Of a stretch of 64,000 bases of DNA, positions 1-6,948 are shown one piece after another; positions within the stretch are counted from its first letter, which is position 1; each line of letters opens with the position of its first letter. Source of the stretch: Methanobrevibacter millerae (lineage in GTDB: Archaea; Methanobacteriota; Methanobacteria; Methanobacteriales; Methanobacteriaceae); NCBI RefSeq assembly GCF_001477655.1, contig NZ_CP011266.1, positions 1,534,001 to 1,598,000 of the forward strand, given 5' to 3'. The position numbers and the translations under genes are program-made. The notes under the pieces are model-generated. The model worked only from the letters and a program-made list of their open reading frames with translations, did not search any database and had not been told where the DNA came from.

Positions 1-1
1 A

Positions 2-451
2 TCAAATTTCCCTGGAAAAGTTATTCCAATCAAATTAGATGGTGCAAATTCAATCATTGGTCAGAAAAGATCATTTTTAGCTTCAGAAGATAGTGTAGAA
101 ATTGATATGTATTTCCAGAAAAACCTTGGAACTGGAATATTTGGTGGAGAAGGATTCATTCTTCAAAAATTCACTGGAAACGGAATGCTATTTTTAGAAA
201 TTGACGGTGAAGTAATTGAACGTTATTTAGAACCGGGAGAAGTATTGTTTGTAGACCAAGGACATATTGCTGCAATGGATGAGTCAATTGACTTTGACAT
301 CGAAAGGATAAAAGGTGCTAAAAATTGGTTATTCGGTGGCGAAGGAGTATTTTTTGCTAAATTAGTAGGACCTGGAAGAGTATGGGTACAAACCATGCCG
401 ATTACAAAATTAGCTCAAGCATTAATCCCTATGCTCCCTACAAAAAAATAA
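2..451 (+). CDS. AIM24 family protein, 5'-truncated
   Basis: The reading frame is open from the window edge, so the true start lies upstream; 149 residues are visible. The sequence has the glycine- and phenylalanine-rich beta-strand pattern of the AIM24/TIGR00266 family, with two similar segments containing GGEGF and GGEGV followed by KF/KL. This is typical of a trimeric beta-prism-like fold of unknown biochemical role. No membrane segment is visible. The gene converges on serS and ends at a hairpin terminator. Family assignment is fairly secure; function is unknown. Confidence 0.8.
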   Translation, partial: SNFPGKVIPIKLDGANSIIGQKRSFLASEDSVEIDMYFQKNLGTGIFGGEGFILQKFTGNGMLFLEIDGEVIERYLEPGEVLFVDQGHIAAMDESIDFDIERIKGAKNWLFGGEGVFFAKLVGPGRVWVQTMPITKLAQALIPMLPTKK

Positions 452-460
452 ATAAAAAAA

Positions 461-484
461 AGTTTATTTTCAATAAACTTTTTA
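461..484 (+). terminator. Hairpin terminator after AIM24 gene
   Basis: An 8-bp stem, AGTTTATT pairing with AATAAACT around a TTC loop, is followed by T-rich sequence (TTTTACTATTTTTT). It begins 10 bases after the stop codon. Confidence 0.7.
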
Positions 485-545
485 CTATTTTTTATAATTT
501 AAAAAATTAGTTAAAGTGTGTAAATACACACCAAAATTAAAAAAT

Positions 546-1823
546 CTATTTTTTAGCTTCAATAACTTTTTTTCCATTCATGTAAGGGACTAACACTTCA
601 GGAACTTTAACACTACCGTCAGCCTGCTGGTAGTTTTCTAAAATACAGCACATGGTTCTTTCTGTTGCAATAGCTGTACTGTTTAATGTGTGTAAAGTTT
701 GAGCATCTCCAGAACCTGCTCTTCCAATACGGGTTTTTGTTTTTCTTGCCTGATAATCTTTACAGTTGGTACAGGAAACCAATTCTCTGAATGCACCTGA
801 ACCAGGGAACCATGCTTCCAAATCATATTTAATAGCAGCATTATCATTTAAAGCAGATGATACGATAGCTATTATCTGATATGGAAGTCCTAATTTTTGA
901 TAGATTCTTTCAGTCACTTCCATCAAGTGGTCATGCTGGTTTCTTGAGTCTTCAGGTGCTGAATAGATAAACTGTTCTATCTTTTCAAACTGGTGGACTC
1001 TGAATATTCCTAATGTATCCTTTCCGTGTGAACCTGCTTCCTTTCTAAAACAGGTTGAAAGTGCACAATATCTTAAAGGCAAGTCTTCAGGTGAAATGAT
1101 TTCATTTCTGTGAAGTGCTGCCAAGGTTTGCTCAGCTGTTGCAATAAGATACATGTCCTCATTTTCCACTTTATATAAAGTCTCTTCAAACTCACCTAAT
1201 TCAGAGGTTTCTGCTGCAACTTCGCCTTTTACAAAGAATGGAGTTTGCATTGGAATATATCCTTCAGATTCAAGTTCAGATAATGCAAACTGAATTAATG
1301 CAAGGTTTAAATGCAATATATCTCTTTTCAAATAATAGAAACGTGCACCAGCAATGCTTGCTGCAGTTTCCAAATCTGCACCATCAATTTTATTAATTAA
1401 ATCAACGTGGTTTAACAATTCAAAATCATATTCTGGGATTTCACCATAGGTTCTCACAACGACATTATCGTCTTCAGTGTCTGATACAGGCACATCATCA
1501 TCTATGATGTTTCCTACCTTATACCTGTAGTCATCCCTAAGCTTGAGATACTCACTATTTTTAGCTGTTAATTCCTTAATTTCTGAAGCTACCTCTTTTG
1601 AACGTTGGATTACTTCTTCTAAATTACCTTCTTCTTTTGCTTTTTTGAATGATTTAGATAATTTATTTTTTTCAGATCTTAAAGAATTTAATTTTCTTTC
1701 ACCTTCTCTCCATAAGGTGTCATATTCTATAACTTTTTCAACATTTTCAGTATCTCTAAATCTTTTCTTCTCAGAGTCAATGATTAATTCCGGATTTTCT
1801 CTGAATAATTTTATATCTAACAA
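546..1823 (-). CDS. serS: Seryl-tRNA synthetase, canonical type
   Basis: Charges tRNA-Ser (and tRNA-Sec where present) with serine using ATP, in the cytoplasm. The 425 residues match the canonical family: an N-terminal antiparallel coiled coil (about 35-105), class II motif 2 near 258-282 (CFRKEAGSHGKDT...FRVHQFEK) and motif 3 near 378-402 (NSTAIATERT). The start is TTG, with GGGG about nine bases upstream; the product begins MLDIKLFREN as in homologues and an in-frame stop lies just upstream. This is the ordinary SerRS and not the divergent methanogen-type enzyme that, as I recall, Methanothermobacter carries. Confidence 0.96.
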   Translation of the reverse strand: MLDIKLFRENPELIIDSEKKRFRDTENVEKVIEYDTLWREGERKLNSLRSEKNKLSKSFKKAKEEGNLEEVIQRSKEVASEIKELTAKNSEYLKLRDDYRYKVGNIIDDDVPVSDTEDDNVVVRTYGEIPEYDFELLNHVDLINKIDGADLETAASIAGARFYYLKRDILHLNLALIQFALSELESEGYIPMQTPFFVKGEVAAETSELGEFEETLYKVENEDMYLIATAEQTLAALHRNEIISPEDLPLRYCALSTCFRKEAGSHGKDTLGIFRVHQFEKIEQFIYSAPEDSRNQHDHLMEVTERIYQKLGLPYQIIAIVSSALNDNAAIKYDLEAWFPGSGAFRELVSCTNCKDYQARKTKTRIGRAGSGDAQTLHTLNSTAIATERTMCCILENYQQADGSVKVPEVLVPYMNGKKVIEAKK

Positions 1824-1881
1824 TTTATGTCCCCATTAATATTTAATCAATATATAATTATGAATCTTTTATTTTTTAAAG

Positions 1882-2229
1882 TTAATCCTTAACTTCCCTA
1901 TTTATCATCATTCTTCTCATTTTAGTGTTGTCCAACAGTTTCAAATTATCATCAACATCATATTTTAAATCTGCAATTAGGTTGATTTCTTCATCCCATC
2001 CTTCTCTTTCCTGAGTTCTTATTTTTTCCCAGCGTTCAAAATCTTCTTTAACCGGAAGCCCATTCCTTTTAACATTTTCTAATGTATTAAAGAACTTAAA
2101 TTGAATATTTCCCCTTATTTCCATTAGCTTATCATATTCCTGCAGTAAATCATCAAGCTGATATGACATCAATCTAAACTTTTCACATTCAAGCTCCAAT
2201 TTTAAAGTATCCAAATCATCATTTGTCAT
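1882..2229 (-). CDS. Hypothetical coiled-coil protein
   Basis: A 115-residue charged protein rich in Glu, Lys, Asp and Leu with heptad-like spacing, no cysteine pair, no signal peptide and no membrane segment. It lies upstream of serS on the same strand with a 58-base gap. No convincing Shine-Dalgarno precedes the ATG, so it may be leaderless. I do not recognise the family. Confidence 0.6.
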   Translation of the reverse strand: MTNDDLDTLKLELECEKFRLMSYQLDDLLQEYDKLMEIRGNIQFKFFNTLENVKRNGLPVKEDFERWEKIRTQEREGWDEEINLIADLKYDVDDNLKLLDNTKMRRMMINREVKD

Positions 2230-2270
2230 GTTAGTTAATTTAGATTTAATTAGATATAAAAATTATTAAA

Positions 2271-2308
2271 AAAAGTGGTTTACAACTCCCGCCCACACCT
2301 AGCAGGAG
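2271..2308 (-). terminator. GC-rich 3' element after HxlR gene, possible terminator
   Basis: Just downstream of the HxlR stop, the minus-strand RNA can form CUCCUGC/GCGGGAG (2286-2308), or alternatively GUGG/CCAC placed directly before a run of seven U. The two foldings share bases and exclude each other. This GC-rich patch stands out from the AT-rich surroundings. Confidence 0.45.
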
Positions 2309-2321
2309 CAATTATTTTGAA

Positions 2322-2699
2322 TTATTTAAAAAGCAATTTATCTTTGAAACTGCGTTTCATCTTGCCTTTAGTTTCTTCATTGAATTTAGTATCACCAAGA
2401 TCTTCATCAATACTAAACATGGCCAACTCATAGACAATTTTATTCAATGCTTGACCTTTTTTGGTCAATATGTATTCAACATCACGTTCATATCGGTCTG
2501 ATATTCTTTTAATCAAACCGTCTTTTTCCATTGCCTTTAAGCAGTTGCTTAAAACTTTATTAGATAAATTTGGTTTTCCTTGCTTGAACTCTGAGAAACG
2601 GGATTTACCGAAAAATAAATCACGAAGAATTTCGATTACCCATTTCTTTTTGAACAATCGCACTACCAAATCGATTGGACATTTGCTATAGGTATTCAT
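2322..2699 (-). CDS. HxlR-family transcriptional regulator 1
   Basis: Winged-helix DNA-binding protein of about 125 residues. The ATG at 2699 is preferred over the in-frame ATG at 2723 because GGGAGG lies 8 bases before it. HxlR hallmarks are the N-terminal CPID (Cys7), KKWVIEILRDLFFG, the recognition segment KPNLSNKVLSNCLK and the wing. In family members such as HypR and YodB the N-terminal Cys senses electrophile or disulfide stress; that role here is inference. It is a close paralogue of the regulator at 6211 and is divergent from a precursor-peptide gene across a GTAAC/GTTAC inverted repeat, so it probably controls that gene and itself. Confidence 0.9.
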   Translation of the reverse strand: MNTYSKCPIDLVVRLFKKKWVIEILRDLFFGKSRFSEFKQGKPNLSNKVLSNCLKAMEKDGLIKRISDRYERDVEYILTKKGQALNKIVYELAMFSIDEDLGDTKFNEETKGKMKRSFKDKLLFK

Positions 2700-2765
2700 T
2701 TTCAATTTCCTCCCAGTAATCATATAGGCTTTTTTATCATATATAAAGTTATCGGTATTTTATAG

Positions 2766-2783
2766 AGTAACTAAAAAGTTACC
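2766..2783. promoter_or_regulatory. Inverted-repeat operator between HxlR1 and peptide 2
   Basis: GTAACT (2767-2772) and AGTTAC (2777-2782) form a perfect 6-bp inverted repeat with a 4-base A-rich spacer. It lies between divergent TATA-like boxes: TTTATATAA near 2791 for the plus-strand peptide gene, and TTTATATAT near 2740-2750 on the minus strand for HxlR1. The same half-sites recur upstream of the second HxlR/peptide pair at 6110-6159. Confidence 0.65.
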
Positions 2784-2867
2784 AAAAGAATTTATATAAT
2801 AATATCAGAAGTTTTAATTGAAAGTTTTAGTAAAATAGGACTTTCAAGTATTTAAGAGGTGAAAGAC

Positions 2868-3029
2868 ATGTATAAACTAAATTCTTGGAATGAAAAAGAA
2901 AAGTTTAATTCATCAGAGATTGCGCAAAACATGGTAAGTGGACCATGCGGCAGTGATGTTTCAACAAGCTGCTGTGTGGATACAACAAAAATCAGCACAA
3001 GCTGCTGTATTGACACTACAGAAATGTAG
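2868..3029 (+). CDS. Second precursor peptide, Cys-Cys repeat type
   Basis: A 53-residue ORF with a good GAGGTGA site 7 bases before the ATG. Its N-terminus shares KLNSWNE and SS-x-IAQN with the CGSD-repeat peptide at 5801-6028, so the first ~21 residues look like a common leader. The following core has CGSD once (Cys27) and then two 11-residue repeats, STSCCVDTTK and STSCCIDTTE (Cys35/36 and Cys46/47). It lacks a membrane segment. It is divergent from HxlR1 and convergent with the maturase operon. I infer a ribosomally made substrate of the neighbouring radical SAM enzyme; the modification is unknown. Confidence 0.8.
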   Translation: MYKLNSWNEKEKFNSSEIAQNMVSGPCGSDVSTSCCVDTTKISTSCCIDTTEM

Positions 3030-3038
3030 ATCAATTAA

Positions 3039-3149
3039 ATCAAAACAACACCAATATATCTCAACCCCTCCTCTAAATCATATATTCCCAAATAATCAAA
3101 AAAATGTTGTTTTGATAAACACGAAAGGGGATTTTAAATAATCCCCTTT
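3039..3149 (+). terminator. 3' structured region after peptide 2 with strong hairpin
   Basis: Two inverted repeats lie between convergent transcription units. ATCAAAACAACA (3039-3050) is fully complementary to TGTTGTTTTGAT (3105-3116). AAAGGGGATT (3124-3133) is fully complementary to AATCCCCTTT (3140-3149) with a 6-base loop. Neither strand has a clean T-run directly after the second hairpin, so it may act in 3'-end stability or as a shared convergent terminator. Confidence 0.55.
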
Positions 3150-3159
3150 AAAAAAATAA

Positions 3160-3765
3160 TTATAAGCGTTCAATATTTTGCATTGGACACTTTTCAAAGC
3201 ATCTTCCACAGTGAAGGCAGTTTTCCTGAGGAATACAATATTTTTCACCTTCAACAGGAACATTCTGAGGACATACTCCCTTACATATTCCGCAGGCAAC
3301 ACAATTATCCCCTATTACAAAACCTTTAGGAGTTATTTTAGCATTCCCTAATGTGAATGTTTTTCTAAAAATAGGCTTTTGTGTCAAATCAAAAAATTCC
3401 ATTTCAGCATTTTCAATGCAGAACGGCTCTAAAATATAACGGGATTCCCCAGGATATACATTATTCAAGAACTTATTTTCATCAAACATCAAATCAATCC
3501 AATATTTTTGGTCATCCAACTGATATGCTTCACCAGAGATACGAATTGACTTGTTATCCTTTAGTGAAAGATAGGAAACCTTCGGATGATTAATGATTTC
3601 ACGATACACATCCTTTCCGCGTCCTGTCAAAAAATATATTTTTTCATCTTCAATATGCATTATATCAATAATTCTGGATTGGGGATTTCCATTTTCATCA
3701 ACCGTTGATAAAACTGCATCTATTACATCTCTTAATTGGTTAAAACAATCTTCTTTTGTTATCAT
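3160..3765 (-). CDS. FMN-binding split-barrel / ferredoxin fusion protein
   Basis: A 201-residue fusion. Residues 1-135 resemble the pyridoxamine-5'-phosphate-oxidase-like split barrel (GNPQSRIIDIMHI..., IYFLTGRGKDVYREI...HPKVSYLSL), which usually binds FMN or F420. Residues 150-201 hold two [4Fe-4S] motifs, CVACGICKGVCP (C155-C165) and CLHCGRCFEKCP (C183-C193). It is probably a cytoplasmic flavin-dependent redox protein fed by its own ferredoxin domain. Its ATG overlaps the stop of the MDR gene by 4 bases, so translation is likely coupled. As the last gene of the precursor-maturase operon, it could reduce or activate the peptide or supply electrons to the radical SAM enzyme; that is inference. 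Confidence 0.82.
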   Translation of the reverse strand: MITKEDCFNQLRDVIDAVLSTVDENGNPQSRIIDIMHIEDEKIYFLTGRGKDVYREIINHPKVSYLSLKDNKSIRISGEAYQLDDQKYWIDLMFDENKFLNNVYPGESRYILEPFCIENAEMEFFDLTQKPIFRKTFTLGNAKITPKGFVIGDNCVACGICKGVCPQNVPVEGEKYCIPQENCLHCGRCFEKCPMQNIERL

Positions 3766-4724
3766 ATTAATCTGAATATTATTTTTCCTTGTGCATTGTT
3801 ACTTTCCATTAACAAATGAGCTTTTGGAATGTCTTCCAGTGATGTGAAAACTCTTCCAATAGCCGGTTTAATGTCATTAATGATTATAAAATCAAAAATC
3901 TCATCAATAATATCCTGAGTAGGAAAATTAGAAAAGAATGAAGTTACATATTTTTTATATAAATGTTTTATTGGATCAAATCCGTCCAAATATTCAATTC
4001 CACCTAAAATTCCTGTCACACAACAGATTCCATCTTCTTCAAGTAAATTCAGTGAATCAATTAATGTTTTAGGTCCGATTAACTCCAAAATCTTATTGCA
4101 TGAAATATAGCCTGACAAATCTCCATCATCAACAACACATTCATCTGCACCACAATTTTTAAGTTTTTCAAATCTGTTTTCATTTCTTGAAGTTGCTATT
4201 ATTTTACATCCTACTGCACTAGCCAGCTGTATTGCAGTCAATCCCGTAGCACTAGTTGCACCCCTTACAAGCAGAGTATCCTCTTTTTTCAAATTTAATG
4301 TTGAAATTGATCCATAAGAAGTAAAATAAGTTTCAGGGATAGATATTATTTCTTCAAGAGTTAAATTATCAAAGGCATAATCCGGAATTTTAAATACATT
4401 CTTTTTAGGAAGCAGCGCATATTCAGCATAGCTGCCATCAAATAACCTTCCCATACCACCCATTAAAGCAACGATTTTGTCTCCTTTGGATAAATCACTG
4501 TTGGATTCATCTGCAATTTCACCAACACATTCAATTCCCGGAACTACAGGTAAGTTAATGTAAGGCTCATCTGCCTCATAATCCCTTAAAATTACTTCTG
4601 AGCGATTGATTCCAAAACCTATGATTTTAACTAAAACCCAATCCTTTTTGACTTTAGGTATATCTATTTCACTTACTTTCAAATCCTGTGCTTTACATGT
4701 TTTTTTTAAAACAATTGCTTTCAT
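3762..4724 (-). CDS. MDR-family NAD(P)H oxidoreductase (quinone-reductase-like)
   Basis: A 320-residue medium-chain dehydrogenase/reductase. It has an N-terminal GroES-like domain (VVPGIECVGEI near residue 62), a Rossmann nucleotide site with GATSATGLTAIQLA near 159, and no structural-zinc Cys cluster, so the zinc-independent quinone oxidoreductase branch fits best. The ATG at 4724, giving MKAIVLK as in the family, is preferred over one 24 bases upstream because it lies two bases after the radical SAM stop and follows an AGGA-type site. Substrate is unknown. The operon position suggests an accessory redox step on the peptide, or handling of a small molecule linked to it. Confidence 0.85.
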   Translation of the reverse strand: MKAIVLKKTCKAQDLKVSEIDIPKVKKDWVLVKIIGFGINRSEVILRDYEADEPYINLPVVPGIECVGEIADESNSDLSKGDKIVALMGGMGRLFDGSYAEYALLPKKNVFKIPDYAFDNLTLEEIISIPETYFTSYGSISTLNLKKEDTLLVRGATSATGLTAIQLASAVGCKIIATSRNENRFEKLKNCGADECVVDDGDLSGYISCNKILELIGPKTLIDSLNLLEEDGICCVTGILGGIEYLDGFDPIKHLYKKYVTSFFSNFPTQDIIDEIFDFIIINDIKPAIGRVFTSLEDIPKAHLLMESNNAQGKIIFRLI

Positions 4725-4726
4725 TA

Positions 4727-5755
4727 TTATCCTACTTCCTTCCAACATTGTGGATCTGGTGAATACATATTATGAGTATATCCATAGCTTACTGCAGGAC
4801 AACCTCTGCAAAATCTCAGCAATTCACATTTGCTGCATTTTTCAAATTCTTCGAAACGGCGATATTCATTCATTTTATCTCCAGTGAATATATCAAATAT
4901 TCTCTCTGTTAATGCATTGCCCACTTTGCTGTCCATTCTGCGGCAGGCAAAGACATCACCTGTTGGAAGTATTGTCAAATGACTGTTTCCACAGTTACAG
5001 CCATCATAGATGACATCATCTTTTAAATTTTGAGGTATTTTAAAAATTCCCTTTTCATATAGGAACAATGTCCATAAGTGATCTTTTAAATTAAAAAAGG
5101 TATTAGAATCTTTATATTCCTGATATTTCTGCCAAACATCATCCAATAAATTTTTATATTCTTCAGGAGTCATTTGTGCTGTTTTTTCAAAACTGGTCGG
5201 ACAATATCTTGCAAAACTAAACAATCCAACATCATTTTTTACAGCCTCGTCAATAATGCCTGTTATCTCTGAGATATTTGTTTTGGAAACTGTTGTCATG
5301 ATGCTTGCTCTTACACCTGCATCCTGTAAGGTTTTAACAGCATTTAAAGTTGAATCAAAAGATCCTGGTTTTCTGAAATAGTCATGAGTTTCTCGAAGAC
5401 CATCCAAAGAAAGCTGATACTGTCTGCAGCCTAATTCATTCAATCGACTGCATACGTCAGGAGTTAAATGAAAAGGGTTTCCCATGATATTGTAATAAAG
5501 TTTTCTATCATGAAGAGTTTCAAGTAAATCCCAAAAGTTAGGATGTAAAATTGGATCTCCACCAGTAATGGAAAAATATGGTCTGCGATTTGTTTTTTCA
5601 CACATCTCCAAACAGTTATCTAAAACGTGCTCCATTTCATCATAGCTCATTGTTACCAGTTCTTTATTATTGTCCTCTGAAAAAATATAACAGTGCTTAC
5701 ACCTTTGATCACAATCATCAAGTATATGCCATTGAAAAGCAAAAAAATCAGCCAT
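4727..5755 (-). CDS. Radical SAM/SPASM peptide maturase, ACGX-system type
   Basis: A 342-residue enzyme expected to cleave S-adenosylmethionine and modify the adjacent Cys-repeat peptides. The radical SAM cluster motif is CDQRCKHC (C15, C19, C22), followed by SITGGDP near 62-68. The C-terminal SPASM region has C253, C255, C271, C307, C310, C316, C319 and C337, enough for two auxiliary [4Fe-4S] clusters. GGAGTGAT lies before the start. It follows the CGSD-repeat peptide by 45 bases and a terminator-like hairpin. From memory, protein-family collections contain an 'ACGX system' radical SAM paired with an ACGX-repeat peptide, and this pair fits that description. Chemistry (thioether, epimerisation or other) cannot be read from sequence. 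Confidence 0.9.
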   Translation of the reverse strand: MADFFAFQWHILDDCDQRCKHCYIFSEDNNKELVTMSYDEMEHVLDNCLEMCEKTNRRPYFSITGGDPILHPNFWDLLETLHDRKLYYNIMGNPFHLTPDVCSRLNELGCRQYQLSLDGLRETHDYFRKPGSFDSTLNAVKTLQDAGVRASIMTTVSKTNISEITGIIDEAVKNDVGLFSFARYCPTSFEKTAQMTPEEYKNLLDDVWQKYQEYKDSNTFFNLKDHLWTLFLYEKGIFKIPQNLKDDVIYDGCNCGNSHLTILPTGDVFACRRMDSKVGNALTERIFDIFTGDKMNEYRRFEEFEKCSKCELLRFCRGCPAVSYGYTHNMYSPDPQCWKEVG

Positions 5756-5783
5756 GAAATCACTCCAAAAAAAGAAATAAAAA

Positions 5784-5802
5784 AAGATTATTGAATAATC
5801 TT
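5784..5802 (-). terminator. Attenuating hairpin between precursor and maturase
   Basis: AAGATTATT pairs with AATAATCTT around a single base (in practice a 7-bp stem with a 5-base loop), overlapping the precursor stop codon. On the minus strand it is followed by TTTTTTTATTTCTTTTTTT, then the maturase ribosome site. A partial terminator here would make the precursor more abundant than the enzymes. Confidence 0.65.
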
Positions 5803-6028
5803 AGAATTTAATATCACTGCCACATGCAGTGTTAATGTCACTACCACAAGCAGAAGCAACAACATCACTACCACAAGCGGTATTAACATCAGAACCACAA
5901 GCAGTGTTAATGTCACTACCACAAGCAGAAGCTACAACATCGCTGCCACATGCGGTTGAAATTACATTTTGTGCAATTTTAGAACTAAAATATGTTTCAT
6001 TTTCATTCCATGAGTTCAATTTAAACAT
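5801..6028 (-). CDS. CGSD-repeat precursor peptide (ACGX-like)
   Basis: A 75-residue peptide with GGAG 8 bases before its ATG. Residues 1-21 (MFKLNSWNENE..., ending IAQN) look like a leader shared with the peptide at 2868. The core carries six CGSD motifs, with Cys at 27, 36, 44, 52, 61 and 69 (spacing 9, 8, 8, 9, 8). A 17-residue unit ACGSDVVASACGSDINT occurs twice, separated by ACGSDVNT, and the DNA shows the same tandem duplication, so the core grew by repeat expansion. It is first in the operon with the radical SAM, MDR and split-barrel/ferredoxin genes. I infer a multiply modified ribosomal peptide; function unknown. Confidence 0.88.
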   Translation of the reverse strand: MFKLNSWNENETYFSSKIAQNVISTACGSDVVASACGSDINTACGSDVNTACGSDVVASACGSDINTACGSDIKF

Positions 6029-6109
6029 ATAATTTTCTCCTTAATTTTTAAATAAAAGAATTTTTCTTTTATTAATTTTACTTTAATTTATTCAATTATA
6101 AATAAATTA

Positions 6110-6159
6110 AGTTACTTTAAAGTAACTATTAACCATTAAGTTACCTCTAAGTAACTTAA
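6110..6159. promoter_or_regulatory. Two palindromic operators between CGSD peptide and HxlR2
   Basis: Palindrome A (6110-6127) is a perfect 18-mer, AGTTAC-TTTAAA-GTAACT. Palindrome B has arms TTAAGTTAC (6136-6144) and GTAACTTAA (6151-6159) with a 6-base spacer. Their centres are 29 bases apart. A abuts the TATA-like TTTATAATTG of the minus-strand peptide operon (about 6092-6101); B lies just upstream of TATTTATAAA for HxlR2. One operator per promoter suits a self- and cross-regulating dimeric HxlR protein. Confidence 0.75.
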
Positions 6160-6210
6160 AATTAATAAACAAATATTTATAAAAATTTAATTAACAAAAG
6201 AGGCATTTAA

Positions 6211-6582
6211 ATGGAAAAAGAAGAAAAAGCATTAATATGTCCTATTGAAATAGCCATGGAACATATCAACAGAAAATGGGTTATCCAAATCATAAGGGAC
6301 ATGTTTTTTGGCAAAAAAAGATTCAATGAATTTAAGGAAGGAAAACCTAATCTTTCCAATAAGGTTTTAAGTAATTGTCTTAAGGAAATGGAAGAAAATG
6401 GTTTGATAACACGGAAAACTAATGGTGGAATAGAATATAAATTAACTGAAAAAGGTCTGGCTTTAAATAAAGTACTGTATGAATTGGCAATGTTTACCCT
6501 AAATACTGATATTAACAACAGATATTATGATGACGAAAATAAAAAAGAATTAAAAAAAGTTTTTAAAGAAATTTTATTATAA
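6211..6582 (+). CDS. HxlR-family transcriptional regulator 2
   Basis: A 123-residue winged-helix regulator and paralogue of the protein at 2322: both contain RKW/KKW-VI-x-I-x-RD-x-FFGK and the identical stretch KPNLSNKVLSNCLK. An N-terminal CPIE cysteine (Cys10) is conserved with regulator 1 and could be redox-sensitive. An AGAGG site precedes the ATG. It is transcribed divergently from the CGSD-peptide operon across two palindromes. Its 3' end overlaps the convergent ArsC-like gene by 6 bases. Confidence 0.92.
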   Translation: MEKEEKALICPIEIAMEHINRKWVIQIIRDMFFGKKRFNEFKEGKPNLSNKVLSNCLKEMEENGLITRKTNGGIEYKLTEKGLALNKVLYELAMFTLNTDINNRYYDDENKKELKKVFKEILL

Positions 6583-6927
6583 TAATTTCTCTTCCCATTC
6601 TTTAACTTTAAAACCTGTTAAAACAACATCATCACTAACAATTATTGGCCTTTTAACAAGCATACCATCTGTTGCAAGTAATTCTAGCTGTTCATCTTCA
6701 GACATATCAGGAAGTTTGTCTTTTAATTTCAATTCACGATATTTCATTCCACTGGTGTTGAAAAATCTTTTTAACGGTAATTCACTTTTTTCATACCATT
6801 CCTTTAATTCCTCAAAAGTAGGATTGTCTTCCACAATATCTTTTTCTGTGAATTCTAGATTATTTTCTTCCAACCATTTTTTAGCTTTTTTACAAGTTGA
6901 ACATCTTGGATAATGTACGAATAACAT
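6577..6927 (-). CDS. ArsC/Spx-like thioredoxin-fold protein
   Basis: A 116-residue member of the arsenate reductase C/Spx/YffB family. It has the N-terminal redox motif CSTC (MLFVHYPRCSTCKKA) and the late KRPIIV segment typical of the family. Such proteins reduce arsenate with thiols or act as redox regulators; YffB-like members have unclear substrates. No arsenic genes lie nearby, so an arsenate reductase role is only one possibility. Proximity to the redox-rich peptide locus may be coincidental. Confidence 0.85.
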   Translation of the reverse strand: MLFVHYPRCSTCKKAKKWLEENNLEFTEKDIVEDNPTFEELKEWYEKSELPLKRFFNTSGMKYRELKLKDKLPDMSEDEQLELLATDGMLVKRPIIVSDDVVLTGFKVKEWEEKLL

Positions 6928-6948
6928 AATATTTAATTGATTTTTAAA

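Noticed and set aside
5810-5960. Short tandem DNA repeats resembling a CRISPR or minisatellite
   Set aside because: The repeats are in frame and encode the CGSD core of a leader-bearing peptide next to its maturase; there are no unique spacers or cas genes.
6577-6927. Arsenic resistance gene
   Set aside because: The CSTC motif is shared with Spx/YffB proteins, and no arsenite pump or ArsR is present, so arsenate reduction cannot be claimed.
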